The notes: a model not told the origin generated them from the letters alone. A DNA stretch of 36,335 nt from Candidatus Zhuqueibacterota bacterium (GCA_022616415.1 JAKEEU010000019.1:1-36335), one strand, 5' to 3'; shown: positions 6,565-16,091, numbered from the stretch's first letter. A program made the numbers and translations.

Positions 6565-8802
6565 TCAATTTTTGATCAAGCTGAGTTTGCGAGTTGCGTG
6601 CATGGGGCCGGCGTTGAGACGTACATAATATATTCCGGTTGGCGCCGGCAGACCCTCGTCGGTGCGTCCGTCCCATTGATAGAAGTGATTGTCAGCGGCA
6701 TGGCTAATACCATCAGATAACGTGCGGACTATTTGACCCAGAGAGTTAAAAATTTGTAACTCGACATTTTGAGGTTCGGATAAAGCGAATTGAATAGTGG
6801 TTTGCGAATTAAACGGATTCGGGTATGCCGGCTTCAGCTCAAAGGTGATGGGCAATCCCGTGCCACCGCCTTGAGTGGTCGTCGCACTTGCTTCGTTGGA
6901 GTAATTGGAGCTGCCGATGTTGTTGAAGGCGCGTACCCGGTAGGTGTAAGTTGTGCCCGCTGACAAGCCATTGTCGGAAAAACCGGTGACATTCGGACCA
7001 ATTGTAGCGATCTCGGCGAAGGCGCCGGTGGTGCGACGCTCGATTTGGAAACCATCTTCATTATCTGCATTGTCATTCCAAGCCAGCTCAATGATCGTGC
7101 TGCTTATTGTATTGGCGGAGAGTTGAGCCGGTGAATTGGGCGCGACAAGTGCATTTTGGGGCGTCGCGCTCGCTTCGTTGGAATAACCGGAATTGCCGGC
7201 GCTGTTGAAGGCGCGTACCCGGTAGGTGTAAGTTGTGCCCGCCGCCAATCCATTATCGGAAAAACCGGTGGTATTCGGGCCAAGCGTGGCGATCTCGGCG
7301 AAGGCGCCGGTGGTGCGACGCTCGATTTTGAAACCATCTTCATTATCTGAAGCATTATTCCAAGCCAGCTCAATGGCCGTGCTGCTTATCGCATTGGCGG
7401 AGAGTTGAGTTGGCGCATTGGGTGCGACGAGTTGGATGACGGTGAAATCAACGGTGCTGGCAGCAGTACCTGCCGAGGTAATGACGCTGATTTTGCCGGA
7501 GGCTGCAGCCGCAGGGACGACCGCCCGGATTCGGGTATCGGAGTCCACGGTAAAGGAGGTCGCCGGCGTGCCATTAAAAACTACGGCTGTTGCCCCAGTG
7601 AAGTGGATTCCCGTAATCGTCACCTCGGTTCCGACCTGTCCACTAATAGGTAAAAAGGAAAGAATGGCCGGGGCGGATTGATTTACTGCGCCCACTTGGC
7701 GGGGATCCCAAGTGGTATTGATTTTCAGAGCCGGACTTATCGAATTCGCAATCGCCTGCCAAGGAACCAGCTTGAAATTCTGATTGCCATTGTCGTTTAC
7801 ACCATCCTGAGCAATAAATAAGCCGGAAGGAAACAGAGAACCCAACGAGAAATTTATCACGTCAATACCATCTGTGTTGCTGACCGCATCGATACCGTTG
7901 CCCGTGACGATTTGGAAGGTCATGACATACCGATTGTTCCCTTGGCGCTCGTATACCACATATTCATTTAAACCCTGGCTGGAAGCGATCAAGTAGCCGT
8001 TTTGGTTGCCATCATAATAAATCGTCAAACCTTCGATGTCGGCATGGAGACGGCCACCGGCAATGTCATCCACTTTTGTTCGCGAGGCGCCGGCGTTGGG
8101 TTCGGCGCCATACTTCCATATGGCGACTCGCTCTTCACTAATGTAGAAGTGACCCAATAGATCATCCGCCACGCAGCCTTCAGTTATGCTCCCGACTGCA
8201 AAGGTACGTACAAGAGCGGCATCAACCTTGCCGCTGCCGTTGTCGAAGATCTCCCACTGTTCGACCTCTCCGTTGTCTGAATTAATGAAACAATAATACT
8301 TGCCACTGGCAGAACTATAGTACATACAAAAACCGTAAACTGAAATTCCGATCTCGAGATTGCGCGCCTCCACATTTTCAAGCGATCGCGTCGCCGGATT
8401 TACCTTGTAAACCCCAATACTGTTGTCGTTTCGGTCGCCAAAACAAACCACGGCCACCCAGTCGCCGCCAAGCGGAAAATTGTATCTGATGTCCACGTTA
8501 TTCGGCTCCGTTCCCGGGATATACTGAAATTCAGACCCGTTAAGATTGTAAATCCCCATGCCCCCTTGTTTATCTGCACCAATAATTGTGCTCAACGAGG
8601 GATCCATGGGATGGATCCAGATACAAGCATCATCAGCCGCATCCCCCGAATTCGGCATTGGGGCGGTCTCGACGGTGGGTTGGACCATCGTCGCAGTGAC
8701 CATTATCGCCGCCGCAACGGTTACCAGCAAACCCACCGCAAAAAGGATCAAAAAAAGAGTTGCAACATTTTTGAGAATGGTGGTAAAATGACGATTCTTC
8801 AT
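6565..8802 (-). CDS. Secreted beta-propeller phytase with IPT, Fn3 and T9SS sorting domains
   Basis: This 745-aa protein has an N-terminal hydrophobic export signal (about 12-38). Residues about 45-370 form a beta-propeller phytase (DAADDACIWIHPMDP, IIGADKQGGMGIYNL, ADIEGLTIYY, TDGIDVIN); this family removes phosphate from phytate using calcium. An IPT/TIG domain follows (about 377-456), then two near-identical Fn3 domains (about 460-550 and 555-645), and a sorting domain (PAYPNPFNSQTTIQFALSEP, ending RKLSLIKN) for type IX secretion. The start is supported by AGGAGAG. It probably frees phosphate or inositol phosphates outside the cell. The spacer domains may hold the enzyme at the surface (inference). 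Confidence 0.85.
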   Translation of the reverse strand: MKNRHFTTILKNVATLFLILFAVGLLVTVAAAIMVTATMVQPTVETAPMPNSGDAADDACIWIHPMDPSLSTIIGADKQGGMGIYNLNGSEFQYIPGTEPNNVDIRYNFPLGGDWVAVVCFGDRNDNSIGVYKVNPATRSLENVEARNLEIGISVYGFCMYYSSASGKYYCFINSDNGEVEQWEIFDNGSGKVDAALVRTFAVGSITEGCVADDLLGHFYISEERVAIWKYGAEPNAGASRTKVDDIAGGRLHADIEGLTIYYDGNQNGYLIASSQGLNEYVVYERQGNNRYVMTFQIVTGNGIDAVSNTDGIDVINFSLGSLFPSGLFIAQDGVNDNGNQNFKLVPWQAIANSISPALKINTTWDPRQVGAVNQSAPAILSFLPISGQVGTEVTITGIHFTGATAVVFNGTPATSFTVDSDTRIRAVVPAAAASGKISVITSAGTAASTVDFTVIQLVAPNAPTQLSANAISSTAIELAWNNASDNEDGFKIERRTTGAFAEIATLGPNTTGFSDNGLAAGTTYTYRVRAFNSAGNSGYSNEASATPQNALVAPNSPAQLSANTISSTIIELAWNDNADNEDGFQIERRTTGAFAEIATIGPNVTGFSDNGLSAGTTYTYRVRAFNNIGSSNYSNEASATTTQGGGTGLPITFELKPAYPNPFNSQTTIQFALSEPQNVELQIFNSLGQIVRTLSDGISHAADNHFYQWDGRTDEGLPAPTGIYYVRLNAGPMHATRKLSLIKN
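6870..7433 (-). repeat. Direct 282-bp repeat encoding two Fn3 domains
   Basis: The two Fn3 coding units are offset by exactly 282 bp (94 codons): the block GGCGCGTACCCGGTAGGTGT occurs at 6928 and 7210, and long stretches around it are identical. This is a recent in-frame duplication inside the phytase gene. Confidence 0.8.
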
Positions 8803-9298
8803 GGCTCTCCTCGTAAAATGTGTTTTATACCAATTGAAAATAAAACAACAGCCATGAATTAAAAATCAGACATGAACTATTTCTGTTATACGAGATTCTC
8901 CATTTGTGTTATAAGAAAATCACCATCCACTTTGCCGATTTTCGTCCTACAAGCTTGTCATCAGCTCGATTTTTACCGTAATCTCCTTGGGGATCGTTTC
9001 GCCGTTCATGAGCTTGACCGCGCTCTCAACTTTTTACTTTTGTCCATCAAGGCCGCGTTTATCCCTTCGGTACGCGATCGCCACCCGTCGCTCACCGACT
9101 CGCTCCGCTCCTCGCCGATTTTGCCGCATCTTTTTTCGTGGTGCGCGTATTTTAAGGCGTGAAAAGTTCGTAGTATCGCCTTCTCCGCCCCGCATCCTTA
9201 AGAGATGTGGAAAGGCGGAGCGGGGCAGGCGACTGCGCGTTGCAACGAGCAACAACGTACAAAAAGAAAAGAATTTGTTGCAAACTGAAGTGAGAACG
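8803..9298. other. Divergent intergenic region of the phytase and TonB receptor genes
   Basis: About 500 bases with no intact gene. The phytase leader (AGGAGAG just before its ATG) is at the left. A decayed binding-protein tail lies at 8947-9030. A GC-rich stretch with partial self-complementarity (CTCCGC at about 9183, GCGGAG at about 9217) precedes the receptor start. A plus-strand frame runs into the receptor from 8987 but does not look coded. Both promoters should be here, but I cannot place either with confidence. Confidence 0.5.
8947..9030 (-). pseudogene. Remnant of a sugar ABC-transporter binding protein C-terminus
   Basis: The minus strand reads ESAVKLMNGETIPKEITVKI followed by ELMTSL and a stop. 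The pattern '..a..ll.Ge.iPkei.v..elvt' is the end of periplasmic sugar-binding proteins related to RbsB/LacI. Upstream in frame there is a stop within about 10 codons, so only the tail survives. A short match read by eye, so the assignment is tentative. Confidence 0.4.
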
Positions 9299-11521
9299 AT
9301 GCGACCGAATCAAATCCTTTTATTTTGCTGCTTGTTTCCACTGACAACATTTGCCCAACAAAAGCCCGCTTTCATTTCCGGAATAGTCACCGATGACAAA
9401 GGCAAGCCACTCGCATTCGCCAATCTGCATGTCATCAATACTTACGACGGCGAAGTGTCCAACGAAGCGGGAAAGTTCGTCATAACTGCGCGCAAAACCG
9501 GCAGGGTGAAAGTGCGTGCCAGCTTGATCGGCTACGAAACGAGCGAGCAATCAGCGCGTCTCATCGCCGGCGACACCACGCGAGTGATTTTTGTTTTGCG
9601 TGAAACTTTGGTCAATCTGCAAGACGTGGTGGTGACCGCCAGCGCGTTTGCCACCGGTGATGAGGGCAAGGGAGTAACCTTGCGCCGGTTGGAAGTTGTC
9701 ACCACGCCCGGCGCGGCGGCGGATATTTTTCTCGCCATCAAAACTTTCCCCGGCGTGGCGATGGTGGACGAAGGCTCCGGCTTGTTCGTGCGCGGCGGCG
9801 ATGTCAGCGAGACGGTGACGCTGCTCGATCAAGCGACGGTGGTGCATCCGTATAAATACGAAACGCCCACCGGCGGCGTGTTCGGCACGATCAATCCGTT
9901 TCTCGTGAGCGGGACATTTTTCTGTAGCGGCGGATTCTCGGCGCGCTACGGAAACGCACTCTCCGGCGTGCTGGCGATGGAAAGCCAAAACTTGCCGGAG
10001 GGATCGGCGTATACGTTGAATGTCGGTTTGGCCGCCGCCTCGCTCGGCGTGCAAATGCCGCTGCTGCAAAACAAGCTCGGCGTGCGCTTCTCCGGCAACC
10101 GCAGTTTTACCGATGCGATGTTTCGTCTCAATGGCCGCCGCGATGAGTTCACCGAAACGCCGCGCGGCAGCGACGGCAATCTGAGCTTGATCTATCAATA
10201 TTCTCCTACGGGACGTTTGAAGTTTTTTAATTTTGCCGCTAATGATCGCATCGGCGTTCACGTGAATGAGCCGTCGTTCGACGCCGTGTATCGCGGCGAA
10301 GAAACCAACCAGTTGCACAATTTGCAGTGGGCAGAGTTGTGGCGAGGCTGGCTGATGAAATCGAGTTTCTCGCTGAATCGCTACGACACGAAGCGGCATC
10401 TCGGCAATTTGAATTTCGACCAGCGCGATGACACGTACAAGTGGCGTACCGATGTCGAACGCGAGCTGGGCAAGCGCGTGCGTCTCACCTTTGGAAGTGA
10501 GCTTGAACAAGTTAAAAGCGACTTTCGTGGCACCGTGCCGTCCAATGAAAATGTTCTTGATCCCAACGCCGAGGTTGACCGTCTGCATGAAAACTACTCC
10601 GCCCAACGTTGGGGCGGCTATGCGGAGATCGAAGCGCAACTCTCGCGACGCTTAACCGGCGGCGCGGGTATTCGCGCGGATCATCACGATCTCGCGATGG
10701 AAACAACGGCCGATCCGCGCCTGTCACTGCGATATGATTTTTCCAAACAGACAAACGTTCGGTTGGCCTGGGGAATTTATCACCAATTTCCTGAGGCCTA
10801 TCTCTTCAACCCAGCGAGCGGCAATTCTCAGCTTGCTTCTCAAAAAGCGCAGCATTATATTATCGGCATCGAGCATCAGCGCGATCAGCTCATGTTGCGT
10901 GCCGAAGCTTATCACAAGCCGTATTCGCATTTGGTGATTCGCGACAACGAACGCAACTACGCCAATCGCGGCGACGGCGAAGCGAGCGGCATTGACCTGT
11001 TTGTGAAATACGGCGCGTTTTTACAAACGCGGTTCAACGGTTGGATGGCATACAGCTTTCTGCACTCAAGGCGATTGTTGCCGAGAAACACCGGCGACGG
11101 TTATCTCTACGAGCGAGCACCTTCATCCTTCAACATTACCCACAATCTCACGCTCGTCGGCAAAGTCAGATTGATTCAATTTCTCAGCGGCGGCTTGACG
11201 TTTCGTTACGCCACCGGCCGGCCGGTCACACCCATCATCGGCGCGATTCGCAACGAGGAATTTGGTTTTTACGAGCCAATCGAAGGGCCGGTCAATTTCG
11301 AGCGTTTGCCGTCATTCCAAAGATTGGATGGTAGCTTGAGCTATTATCTGCCTTATGGCAACGGCCACTCGGCGACGTTTTATCTGGCGGTCTCCAATCT
11401 GCTCAATCGCGCCAACGTGCTGGATTATGACTACTCGATTGATTACTCATCGCGCACGCCGCGCACGACGAATTATCGGCGGTTTATTTATTTTGGCGTG
11501 ACGACGACGCTGGCGAAGTAA
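9299..11521 (+). CDS. TonB-dependent outer-membrane receptor
   Basis: This 740-aa protein has a signal peptide (MRPNQILLFCCLFPLTTFAQ), a carboxypeptidase-regulatory-like domain (about 25-105: ISGIVTDDKGKPLAFANLHV), a plug domain (about 120-235: FPGVAMVDEGSGLFVRGGDV) and a long beta-barrel ending in an aromatic-containing strand (RFIYFGVTTTLAK). Such proteins import large or scarce ligands across the outer membrane using TonB energy. The frame is open for 104 codons further upstream, but the signal peptide fixes the start at 9299. No SusD-like partner is present. Divergence from the phytase gene hints at a shared phosphate or inositol theme, which is only a suggestion. Confidence 0.9.
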   Translation: MRPNQILLFCCLFPLTTFAQQKPAFISGIVTDDKGKPLAFANLHVINTYDGEVSNEAGKFVITARKTGRVKVRASLIGYETSEQSARLIAGDTTRVIFVLRETLVNLQDVVVTASAFATGDEGKGVTLRRLEVVTTPGAAADIFLAIKTFPGVAMVDEGSGLFVRGGDVSETVTLLDQATVVHPYKYETPTGGVFGTINPFLVSGTFFCSGGFSARYGNALSGVLAMESQNLPEGSAYTLNVGLAAASLGVQMPLLQNKLGVRFSGNRSFTDAMFRLNGRRDEFTETPRGSDGNLSLIYQYSPTGRLKFFNFAANDRIGVHVNEPSFDAVYRGEETNQLHNLQWAELWRGWLMKSSFSLNRYDTKRHLGNLNFDQRDDTYKWRTDVERELGKRVRLTFGSELEQVKSDFRGTVPSNENVLDPNAEVDRLHENYSAQRWGGYAEIEAQLSRRLTGGAGIRADHHDLAMETTADPRLSLRYDFSKQTNVRLAWGIYHQFPEAYLFNPASGNSQLASQKAQHYIIGIEHQRDQLMLRAEAYHKPYSHLVIRDNERNYANRGDGEASGIDLFVKYGAFLQTRFNGWMAYSFLHSRRLLPRNTGDGYLYERAPSSFNITHNLTLVGKVRLIQFLSGGLTFRYATGRPVTPIIGAIRNEEFGFYEPIEGPVNFERLPSFQRLDGSLSYYLPYGNGHSATFYLAVSNLLNRANVLDYDYSIDYSSRTPRTTNYRRFIYFGVTTTLAK

Positions 11522-11534
11522 CGAGATTATCGAA

Positions 11535-12296
11535 ATGGAAAGCTTTGCGATTTATACAGGACTTGCCTTCAGCTTAATCGGCGTTGTTTTGATCATCAAG
11601 CCGATGCAAGTGTTGAAGATCAAAAGCCGCCGTACAGGTGCAGCCATTCTTTTGTTTGGACTTTTTCTGGGAATCGTTGCCGCCCTGTGGCCAGTCGAAA
11701 TTCATTATGCCGAAGCAAGCCAAATGCGCCTGGACGAATTCATGCCGACTTTCCATTTCAACGAAGTGCATGCCATCAGCATTCAGGCGCCGCCCGAGCA
11801 AATCTTTGAAGCCATCAAAGCTGTCACGCCGAACGAGATAAGATTCTTACACCTTTTTTTTTGGATTCGGTCGCTTCCCACACGCTTGCGAGGAGGATGC
11901 TCGTCGCCCATGCTAACCGCCACCGGACCGCTCCTGGACGAGATGGTCCGCTCCGGCTTTCTCTTGCTGGCGGAGGAAACCAATCGCGAAACCGTCCTGG
12001 GAACAATCATGCAATTCACAGACAAGACTTTGCCAGAGCTTAACGACTCTCTTGAGTTTCTAATGTTTGATCAGGCGAGTTACGTGAAGGCCACGATAAA
12101 CTTCTGCGTGCAGGAGAAAAGTGACGGCTGGTGCAACGTCAAAACAGAAACACGTGTTTTTGCCACAGACCCGACGACGCTGAAGAAAGTTGCTGCTTAC
12201 TGGCGTATGGTCTACCCCGGCAGCGCTTTGCTGCGAAAAACATTTCTCAGCGCCGTCAAGAAACGAGTCGAGCACAAATCGCAAGCGAGAGGGTAA
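11535..12296 (+). CDS. Membrane-anchored SRPBCC-like protein, function unknown
   Basis: This 253-aa protein has two N-terminal membrane segments (about 7-23 and 35-53), then a domain that looks like SRPBCC/START-type ligand-binding folds: ISIQAPPEQIFEAIKAVTPNEI, a central LLLAEETNRETVLGTIMQF strand pair, and a C-terminal helix (YWRMVYPGSALLRKTFLSAV). I see no catalytic motif. It begins 13 bases after the receptor stop and may share its transcript. A run of nine T at about 11856 lies within the gene, but the frame stays consistent with the family on both sides. Confidence 0.65.
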   Translation: MESFAIYTGLAFSLIGVVLIIKPMQVLKIKSRRTGAAILLFGLFLGIVAALWPVEIHYAEASQMRLDEFMPTFHFNEVHAISIQAPPEQIFEAIKAVTPNEIRFLHLFFWIRSLPTRLRGGCSSPMLTATGPLLDEMVRSGFLLLAEETNRETVLGTIMQFTDKTLPELNDSLEFLMFDQASYVKATINFCVQEKSDGWCNVKTETRVFATDPTTLKKVAAYWRMVYPGSALLRKTFLSAVKKRVEHKSQARG

Positions 12297-12481
12297 AAAA
12301 ACAATGCTCACAAGAAAAATTTGCACCGTGTGCGCCTACATCTTCATACTCGGCGGCAACATTCACATTGCGCCGGCGCCGGTTTTCTTTCATGAATTTT
12401 CCTGAAAAATAAACAACGATTGAAACAAAGCATAAATTGTGTTGCAAACAAAGCTCATTCATTTACCTGGAGGAATTTGCC

Positions 12482-12853
12482 ATGATCAAAGGCGTTCACA
12501 CCATGTTTTACTCGTCCAAACCCGAGGCGCTGCGAGCATTCATCCGCGACAAACTCGGATTTTCGTACACGGATGTCGGTGACGGTTGGCTCATCTTCAA
12601 TCTTCCCGAAGCGGACATGGGTTGCCATCCCACAGAAAAAGGCGAGGGCAATCCGCCTTCGGGGACGCACTATATCTCTTTTTATTGCGATGACATCAAG
12701 ACGACAGTGGCCGAGCTTAGAGATCGCGGAGTGGAATTCACCGACCAGATTTCCGACGTCGGCTATGGGCTTACGAGCCACTTCAAAATGCCTGGTGATT
12801 TTGTGGTTGAGCTTTATCAGCCGCATTATACCAAGAATTCAGCGAGAAAATAA
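12482..12853 (+). CDS. VOC-superfamily (glyoxalase/bleomycin-resistance fold) protein
   Basis: This 123-aa, single-domain protein reads MIKGVHTMFYSSKPEALRAF, then IRDKLGFSYTDVGDGWLIFN, and a second half with HYISFYCDDIKTTVAELRDRGV and KMPGDFVVELYQPHY. This is the paired beta-alpha-beta-beta-beta layout of the vicinal oxygen chelate superfamily. Members include glyoxalases, dioxygenases and drug-binding proteins, so the substrate cannot be named. The start follows TGGAGGAATTTGCC. The gene lies 13 bases before the PQQ-propeller gene and may be co-transcribed with it. Confidence 0.8.
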   Translation: MIKGVHTMFYSSKPEALRAFIRDKLGFSYTDVGDGWLIFNLPEADMGCHPTEKGEGNPPSGTHYISFYCDDIKTTVAELRDRGVEFTDQISDVGYGLTSHFKMPGDFVVELYQPHYTKNSARK

Positions 12854-12866
12854 GAAAGGAGCCTCG

Positions 12867-14177
12867 ATGAAATTGCAATTGTATGCTCCGCATGCGATGA
12901 GAAAGATTTTGCTCGCCGCCATGGCCATCGTCATTGCCGGAGCCGGCATGGTCTTTTCTCAACAGCCAAAGTTGCAAAAACAAAAGTCGGCAACTCAAGC
13001 TAACAACGTACCCGAGTGGCCGCAATGGGGTGGGCCGCAGCGCAATTTCAAAGCAGAGGTGAAAAGCCTCACCGCTTCCTGGCCGGAGAACGGCCCGCGC
13101 CAGCTTTGGCGCCGCGCTCTCGGCGAGGGACATTCTTCTATTTTGGTAGACAACGGCAAGCTCTACACGATGTACAGCAATGGTGAGCGTGAAATCGTTA
13201 TCGCGCTCGAAGCCGCGACCGGCAAGACGATCTGGGAACACACGTATGAATCGCCCAAGAAAGGTTTGGATTTGGAATACGGTTCCGGCCCGCACGCGAC
13301 GCCGTTGATTGCCGGTGATCTGCTCTACACCGCCGGCGCGACTGCGAAGCTGCTCGCGCTCAACAAGCAAACCGGCAAAGTGGTTTGGTCTCACGACTTG
13401 TGGAAAGAATTTGGCGGCACCGAAATGGATCGCGGCTACTCGTGCAGTCCACTCGCCTACAAGAACACGGTGATCGTCACCGTCGGCGGCTCCGGGCAGG
13501 CGCTCATGGCGTTCGATCAGAAAAACGGCAGCGTCGTTTGGAAGAATCAAAATTTCGACAACTCGCCGGCTTCGCCGACCCTCATCAACGTTGACGGCGA
13601 GGATCAGCTCGTGGCGTTCATGGCCAATGAGATTGCCGGGCTAAATCCGAACAACGGCGAGTTGCTGTGGAGCCATCCGCACAAGACCAGTTGGGGACTC
13701 AACATCAGCACGCCGGTTTGGGGCGAAGACAATTTGCTGTTTTGCTCATCGGCTTATGGGACCGGCAGCCGCGCTTTGCAACTGACGCGAATGAACGGCA
13801 AAACCATTGCCAAAGAAATATGGACCAATAACAAGATGCACGTTCACTTCGGCACGGTAATTCGCGCCGGCGATCATATCTACGGTTCCAGCGGCGATTT
13901 CGGCCCGTGCTTTTTCACGGCGATCGAGGCGAAAACGGGGAAAATCCTTTGGCAGAATCGCGGCCTCGCGCGCGCCAGTTTTGTTTATGCCGACGGCAAG
14001 TTCATCATTCTCGATGAAGAGGGGAATTTGGCTTTGGCAACAGCCTCGCCGGAAGGTTTGAAGGTGCATGCCAAAGTTGATTTGCTGAGCAACAAAGCCT
14101 GGACAGCACCCACGCTCGTTGGCAAAAAACTCTACGCGCGCGATCGTAAAGAGATCGTGGCGCTGGAGTTGGATTAG
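12867..14177 (+). CDS. Exported PQQ-like beta-propeller protein
   Basis: This 436-aa protein has a signal peptide (about 1-32, MRKILLAAMAIVIAGAGMVF before SQQ). It then opens with WPQWGGPQRNFKAE, the usual start of exported pyrrolo-quinoline-quinone-like propellers. Repeats of the type 'aLdaaTGk.iWe..' follow (VIALEAATGKTIWEH, LALNKQTGKVVWSHD, MAFDQKNGSVVWKNQ, TAIEAKTGKILWQNR). It lacks features needed to call it a quinoprotein dehydrogenase, so a structural or binding role is as likely. A strong AAAGGAGCC site precedes the ATG. Confidence 0.85.
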   Translation: MKLQLYAPHAMRKILLAAMAIVIAGAGMVFSQQPKLQKQKSATQANNVPEWPQWGGPQRNFKAEVKSLTASWPENGPRQLWRRALGEGHSSILVDNGKLYTMYSNGEREIVIALEAATGKTIWEHTYESPKKGLDLEYGSGPHATPLIAGDLLYTAGATAKLLALNKQTGKVVWSHDLWKEFGGTEMDRGYSCSPLAYKNTVIVTVGGSGQALMAFDQKNGSVVWKNQNFDNSPASPTLINVDGEDQLVAFMANEIAGLNPNNGELLWSHPHKTSWGLNISTPVWGEDNLLFCSSAYGTGSRALQLTRMNGKTIAKEIWTNNKMHVHFGTVIRAGDHIYGSSGDFGPCFFTAIEAKTGKILWQNRGLARASFVYADGKFIILDEEGNLALATASPEGLKVHAKVDLLSNKAWTAPTLVGKKLYARDRKEIVALELD

Positions 14178-14205
14178 GTAAATGAGTAAAATCTAAAAAT
14201 TTTAT

Positions 14206-14233
14206 GACCACCGGATAAAAGCGGCCAACGGAT
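14206..14233. repeat. Dispersed 28-bp repeat (GGCCAACGGATAAAAGC family)
   Basis: This 28-bp stretch matches the reverse complement of 27780-27807 at 26 of 28 positions. It consists of the 17-bp unit (here GACCACCGGATAAAAGC) followed by a second GGCCAACGGAT. It lies just upstream of the ribosome-binding site of the amidohydrolase gene at 14253, so it could affect that leader. Confidence 0.7.
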
Positions 14234-14252
14234 TTAGCGAAAGGAGAAAAAC

Positions 14253-16091
14253 ATGCGAGCGCTTTTATTTATTCTTGTTCTCGTTGTAGAATGCTTCAGC
14301 CAAGATCTGCTCTTGCAAAACGCGCAAATCGTCGATCCCGTTGCGCAAAAAATTTCGCGCGGATCGATCTTGATCCGCAACGGCAAAATCGAGCAAATTC
14401 TCAACGCCGCGCCGAAAAATTTTGCCGGAGAGAAAGTCGATCTCACCGGCAAGTGGATCATTCCCGGGCTCAACGATATGCACGTACACTCGTATGGCAA
14501 TATGGCGCCGGGAAATAACATGCAATTGTTCATGACGCCGGGCGCTGCGAAGACGATGCTCTACTGCGGCGTCACCGGCTTTCTTGATTTGTTCTCCGCC
14601 GAGAGTGAAATTCTGCGATTACGCGATCAACAACGTCGAGATGGCATGAGTGGCGCGGATATTTATTGCGCCGGCCCGATTCTCACTTGCACCGGCGGGC
14701 ATGGGACGGAATACGGCATTCCCACGCGTGTGATCAATTCCCCGGCCGAGGCCGAAAAAGAGATTGCCGATCTTGCGCCGAAAAAGCCGGATGTGATCAA
14801 AATCGTTTACGACCATGCCTTCGGGCGTATGCCGACGATCGATCACGCCACGATGGAAGCCGCGGTCAAAGCTGCGGCGAAGCATGGGATTAAAACCGTC
14901 GTCCACATCGGCACGTGGCAGGATGCGAAAGAAGCCATACTCGCCGGCGCCAATGCCATCACGCACTTGCACGGCGAAGAAATTCCGGACGAAGTAGTGG
15001 CGTTGATGAAGCAGAAAAACGTCTATTCGATTCCAACAATGACGGTGGAAACGGAGCTGGTGTATTTGGCGCAAAATCCGGCGCTGCTTGACAATTCGCT
15101 CTTAGCGGCGGTGGCGACGCCGGCGGTTGTCGACGCTTATCGCGACACCAGCAAATTTGACAATCGGACTAAAGCTTGGTTACGTTGGCAAAAGTCAGGG
15201 CAAGCCAACTATCGGCGTTCAATCAAGAAGCTTGACGATGGCGGGGTGAAAATCATGGCCGGCACCGACGCCGGAAATTTCGGCACGTTTCAGGGTTTTT
15301 CCGTGCATCGCGAAATGCAAATCATGGCAGAGGCCGGAGTTTCAATCTGGCAAGCACTTGCCGCAGCGACGACGATTCCTGGCGAATTTCTCGAACAGCC
15401 GTTTGGCGTGCGCGCCGGCAGTGTGGCCAATCTCGTCGTGCTCAACGCTTCACCAGTTGAGAATATCAGCAACACGCAGAATATTGCGATGGTGATTCAT
15501 CACGGCAAGGTCGTCAATCGCGACGACCTCATAAAATCGGAGGCGCCGCCATCAACTTCCCAGTCCGCACAACCGTGGACACAAGCCTTGCTCGACGATT
15601 TCTCCAAAACTGATTTAACGAGCGCGCTTGGCAATGCCTGGGATCGCAACGTTGATACGGATTGGGGCGGCAAATCGACCCTGCAACACGAATATCGCGA
15701 TGGCGCGTTGCGGGTGTGGGGAAGGCTGCAACCGTCTCCAGGCGCGCCGGGGTTGGCGGGCTTCTCGCTCGATCTCGAGGAGCAGGGAACTTTATTCGAC
15801 GTCACCGGATTTGCCGGCATGCGCTTGCGCATCAAAAACGTCGCCGGGCCTTTATTTTTGAAAATCGTAACGAGCGGCGTGGCGAATTTTGATTATCATC
15901 AGGTCATGATTCAAAGCTCGCCGGAGTTTCAGGAGCTTAAATTGCCGTTCTCACAATTCCGCCAGTTCTGGTCGGCGCCGGTGGCGTGGACGGGCAAAGA
16001 CGTGCGCGGCGTCGCGCTGTGGGTGAGCGGCTTTCAGCCGGCAGATTTTGAATTTGTGATTGACCGGATTGAGTTTTACACTGGCAAGTAG
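14253..16091 (+). CDS. Exported amidohydrolase fused to a CIA30-like domain
   Basis: This 612-aa protein has a short signal peptide (MRALLFILVLVVECFSQ). Residues about 20-425 form a metal-dependent amidohydrolase: His77 and His79 in NDMHVHS, Lys in DVIKIVYDH, His in VVHIGTWQ and THLHGEE, and Asp in MAGTDAG. These are the expected binuclear metal ligands, so it should be active on some amide, lactone or cyclic substrate. Residues about 445-612 match a CIA30-type beta-sandwich (LLDDFSKTDLTSALGNAW, GMRLRIKNVAG, GVALWVSGFQPADFEFVIDRIEFY). Fusing the two is uncommon; the second part may bind ligand or surface (inference). GCGAAAGGAGAAAAAC gives a strong start. Confidence 0.85.
   Translation: MRALLFILVLVVECFSQDLLLQNAQIVDPVAQKISRGSILIRNGKIEQILNAAPKNFAGEKVDLTGKWIIPGLNDMHVHSYGNMAPGNNMQLFMTPGAAKTMLYCGVTGFLDLFSAESEILRLRDQQRRDGMSGADIYCAGPILTCTGGHGTEYGIPTRVINSPAEAEKEIADLAPKKPDVIKIVYDHAFGRMPTIDHATMEAAVKAAAKHGIKTVVHIGTWQDAKEAILAGANAITHLHGEEIPDEVVALMKQKNVYSIPTMTVETELVYLAQNPALLDNSLLAAVATPAVVDAYRDTSKFDNRTKAWLRWQKSGQANYRRSIKKLDDGGVKIMAGTDAGNFGTFQGFSVHREMQIMAEAGVSIWQALAAATTIPGEFLEQPFGVRAGSVANLVVLNASPVENISNTQNIAMVIHHGKVVNRDDLIKSEAPPSTSQSAQPWTQALLDDFSKTDLTSALGNAWDRNVDTDWGGKSTLQHEYRDGALRVWGRLQPSPGAPGLAGFSLDLEEQGTLFDVTGFAGMRLRIKNVAGPLFLKIVTSGVANFDYHQVMIQSSPEFQELKLPFSQFRQFWSAPVAWTGKDVRGVALWVSGFQPADFEFVIDRIEFYTGK

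Noticed and set aside
9551..10639. 362-codon open frame on the minus strand
   Set aside because: It lies wholly inside the TonB receptor gene on the other strand and reads as low-complexity Arg/Ala/His-rich sequence.
11850..11870. Run of nine T in the SRPBCC-like gene as a frameshift site
   Set aside because: The protein matches its family pattern on both sides in the same frame, so no frameshift is needed.
12304..12405. 33-codon frame (MLTRKICTVCAYIFILGGNI...) after the SRPBCC-like gene
   Set aside because: A purine-rich GAGAGGG precedes it, but it is too short, has no relatives I recognise, and could be a leftover signal-peptide fragment. Not listed as a gene.
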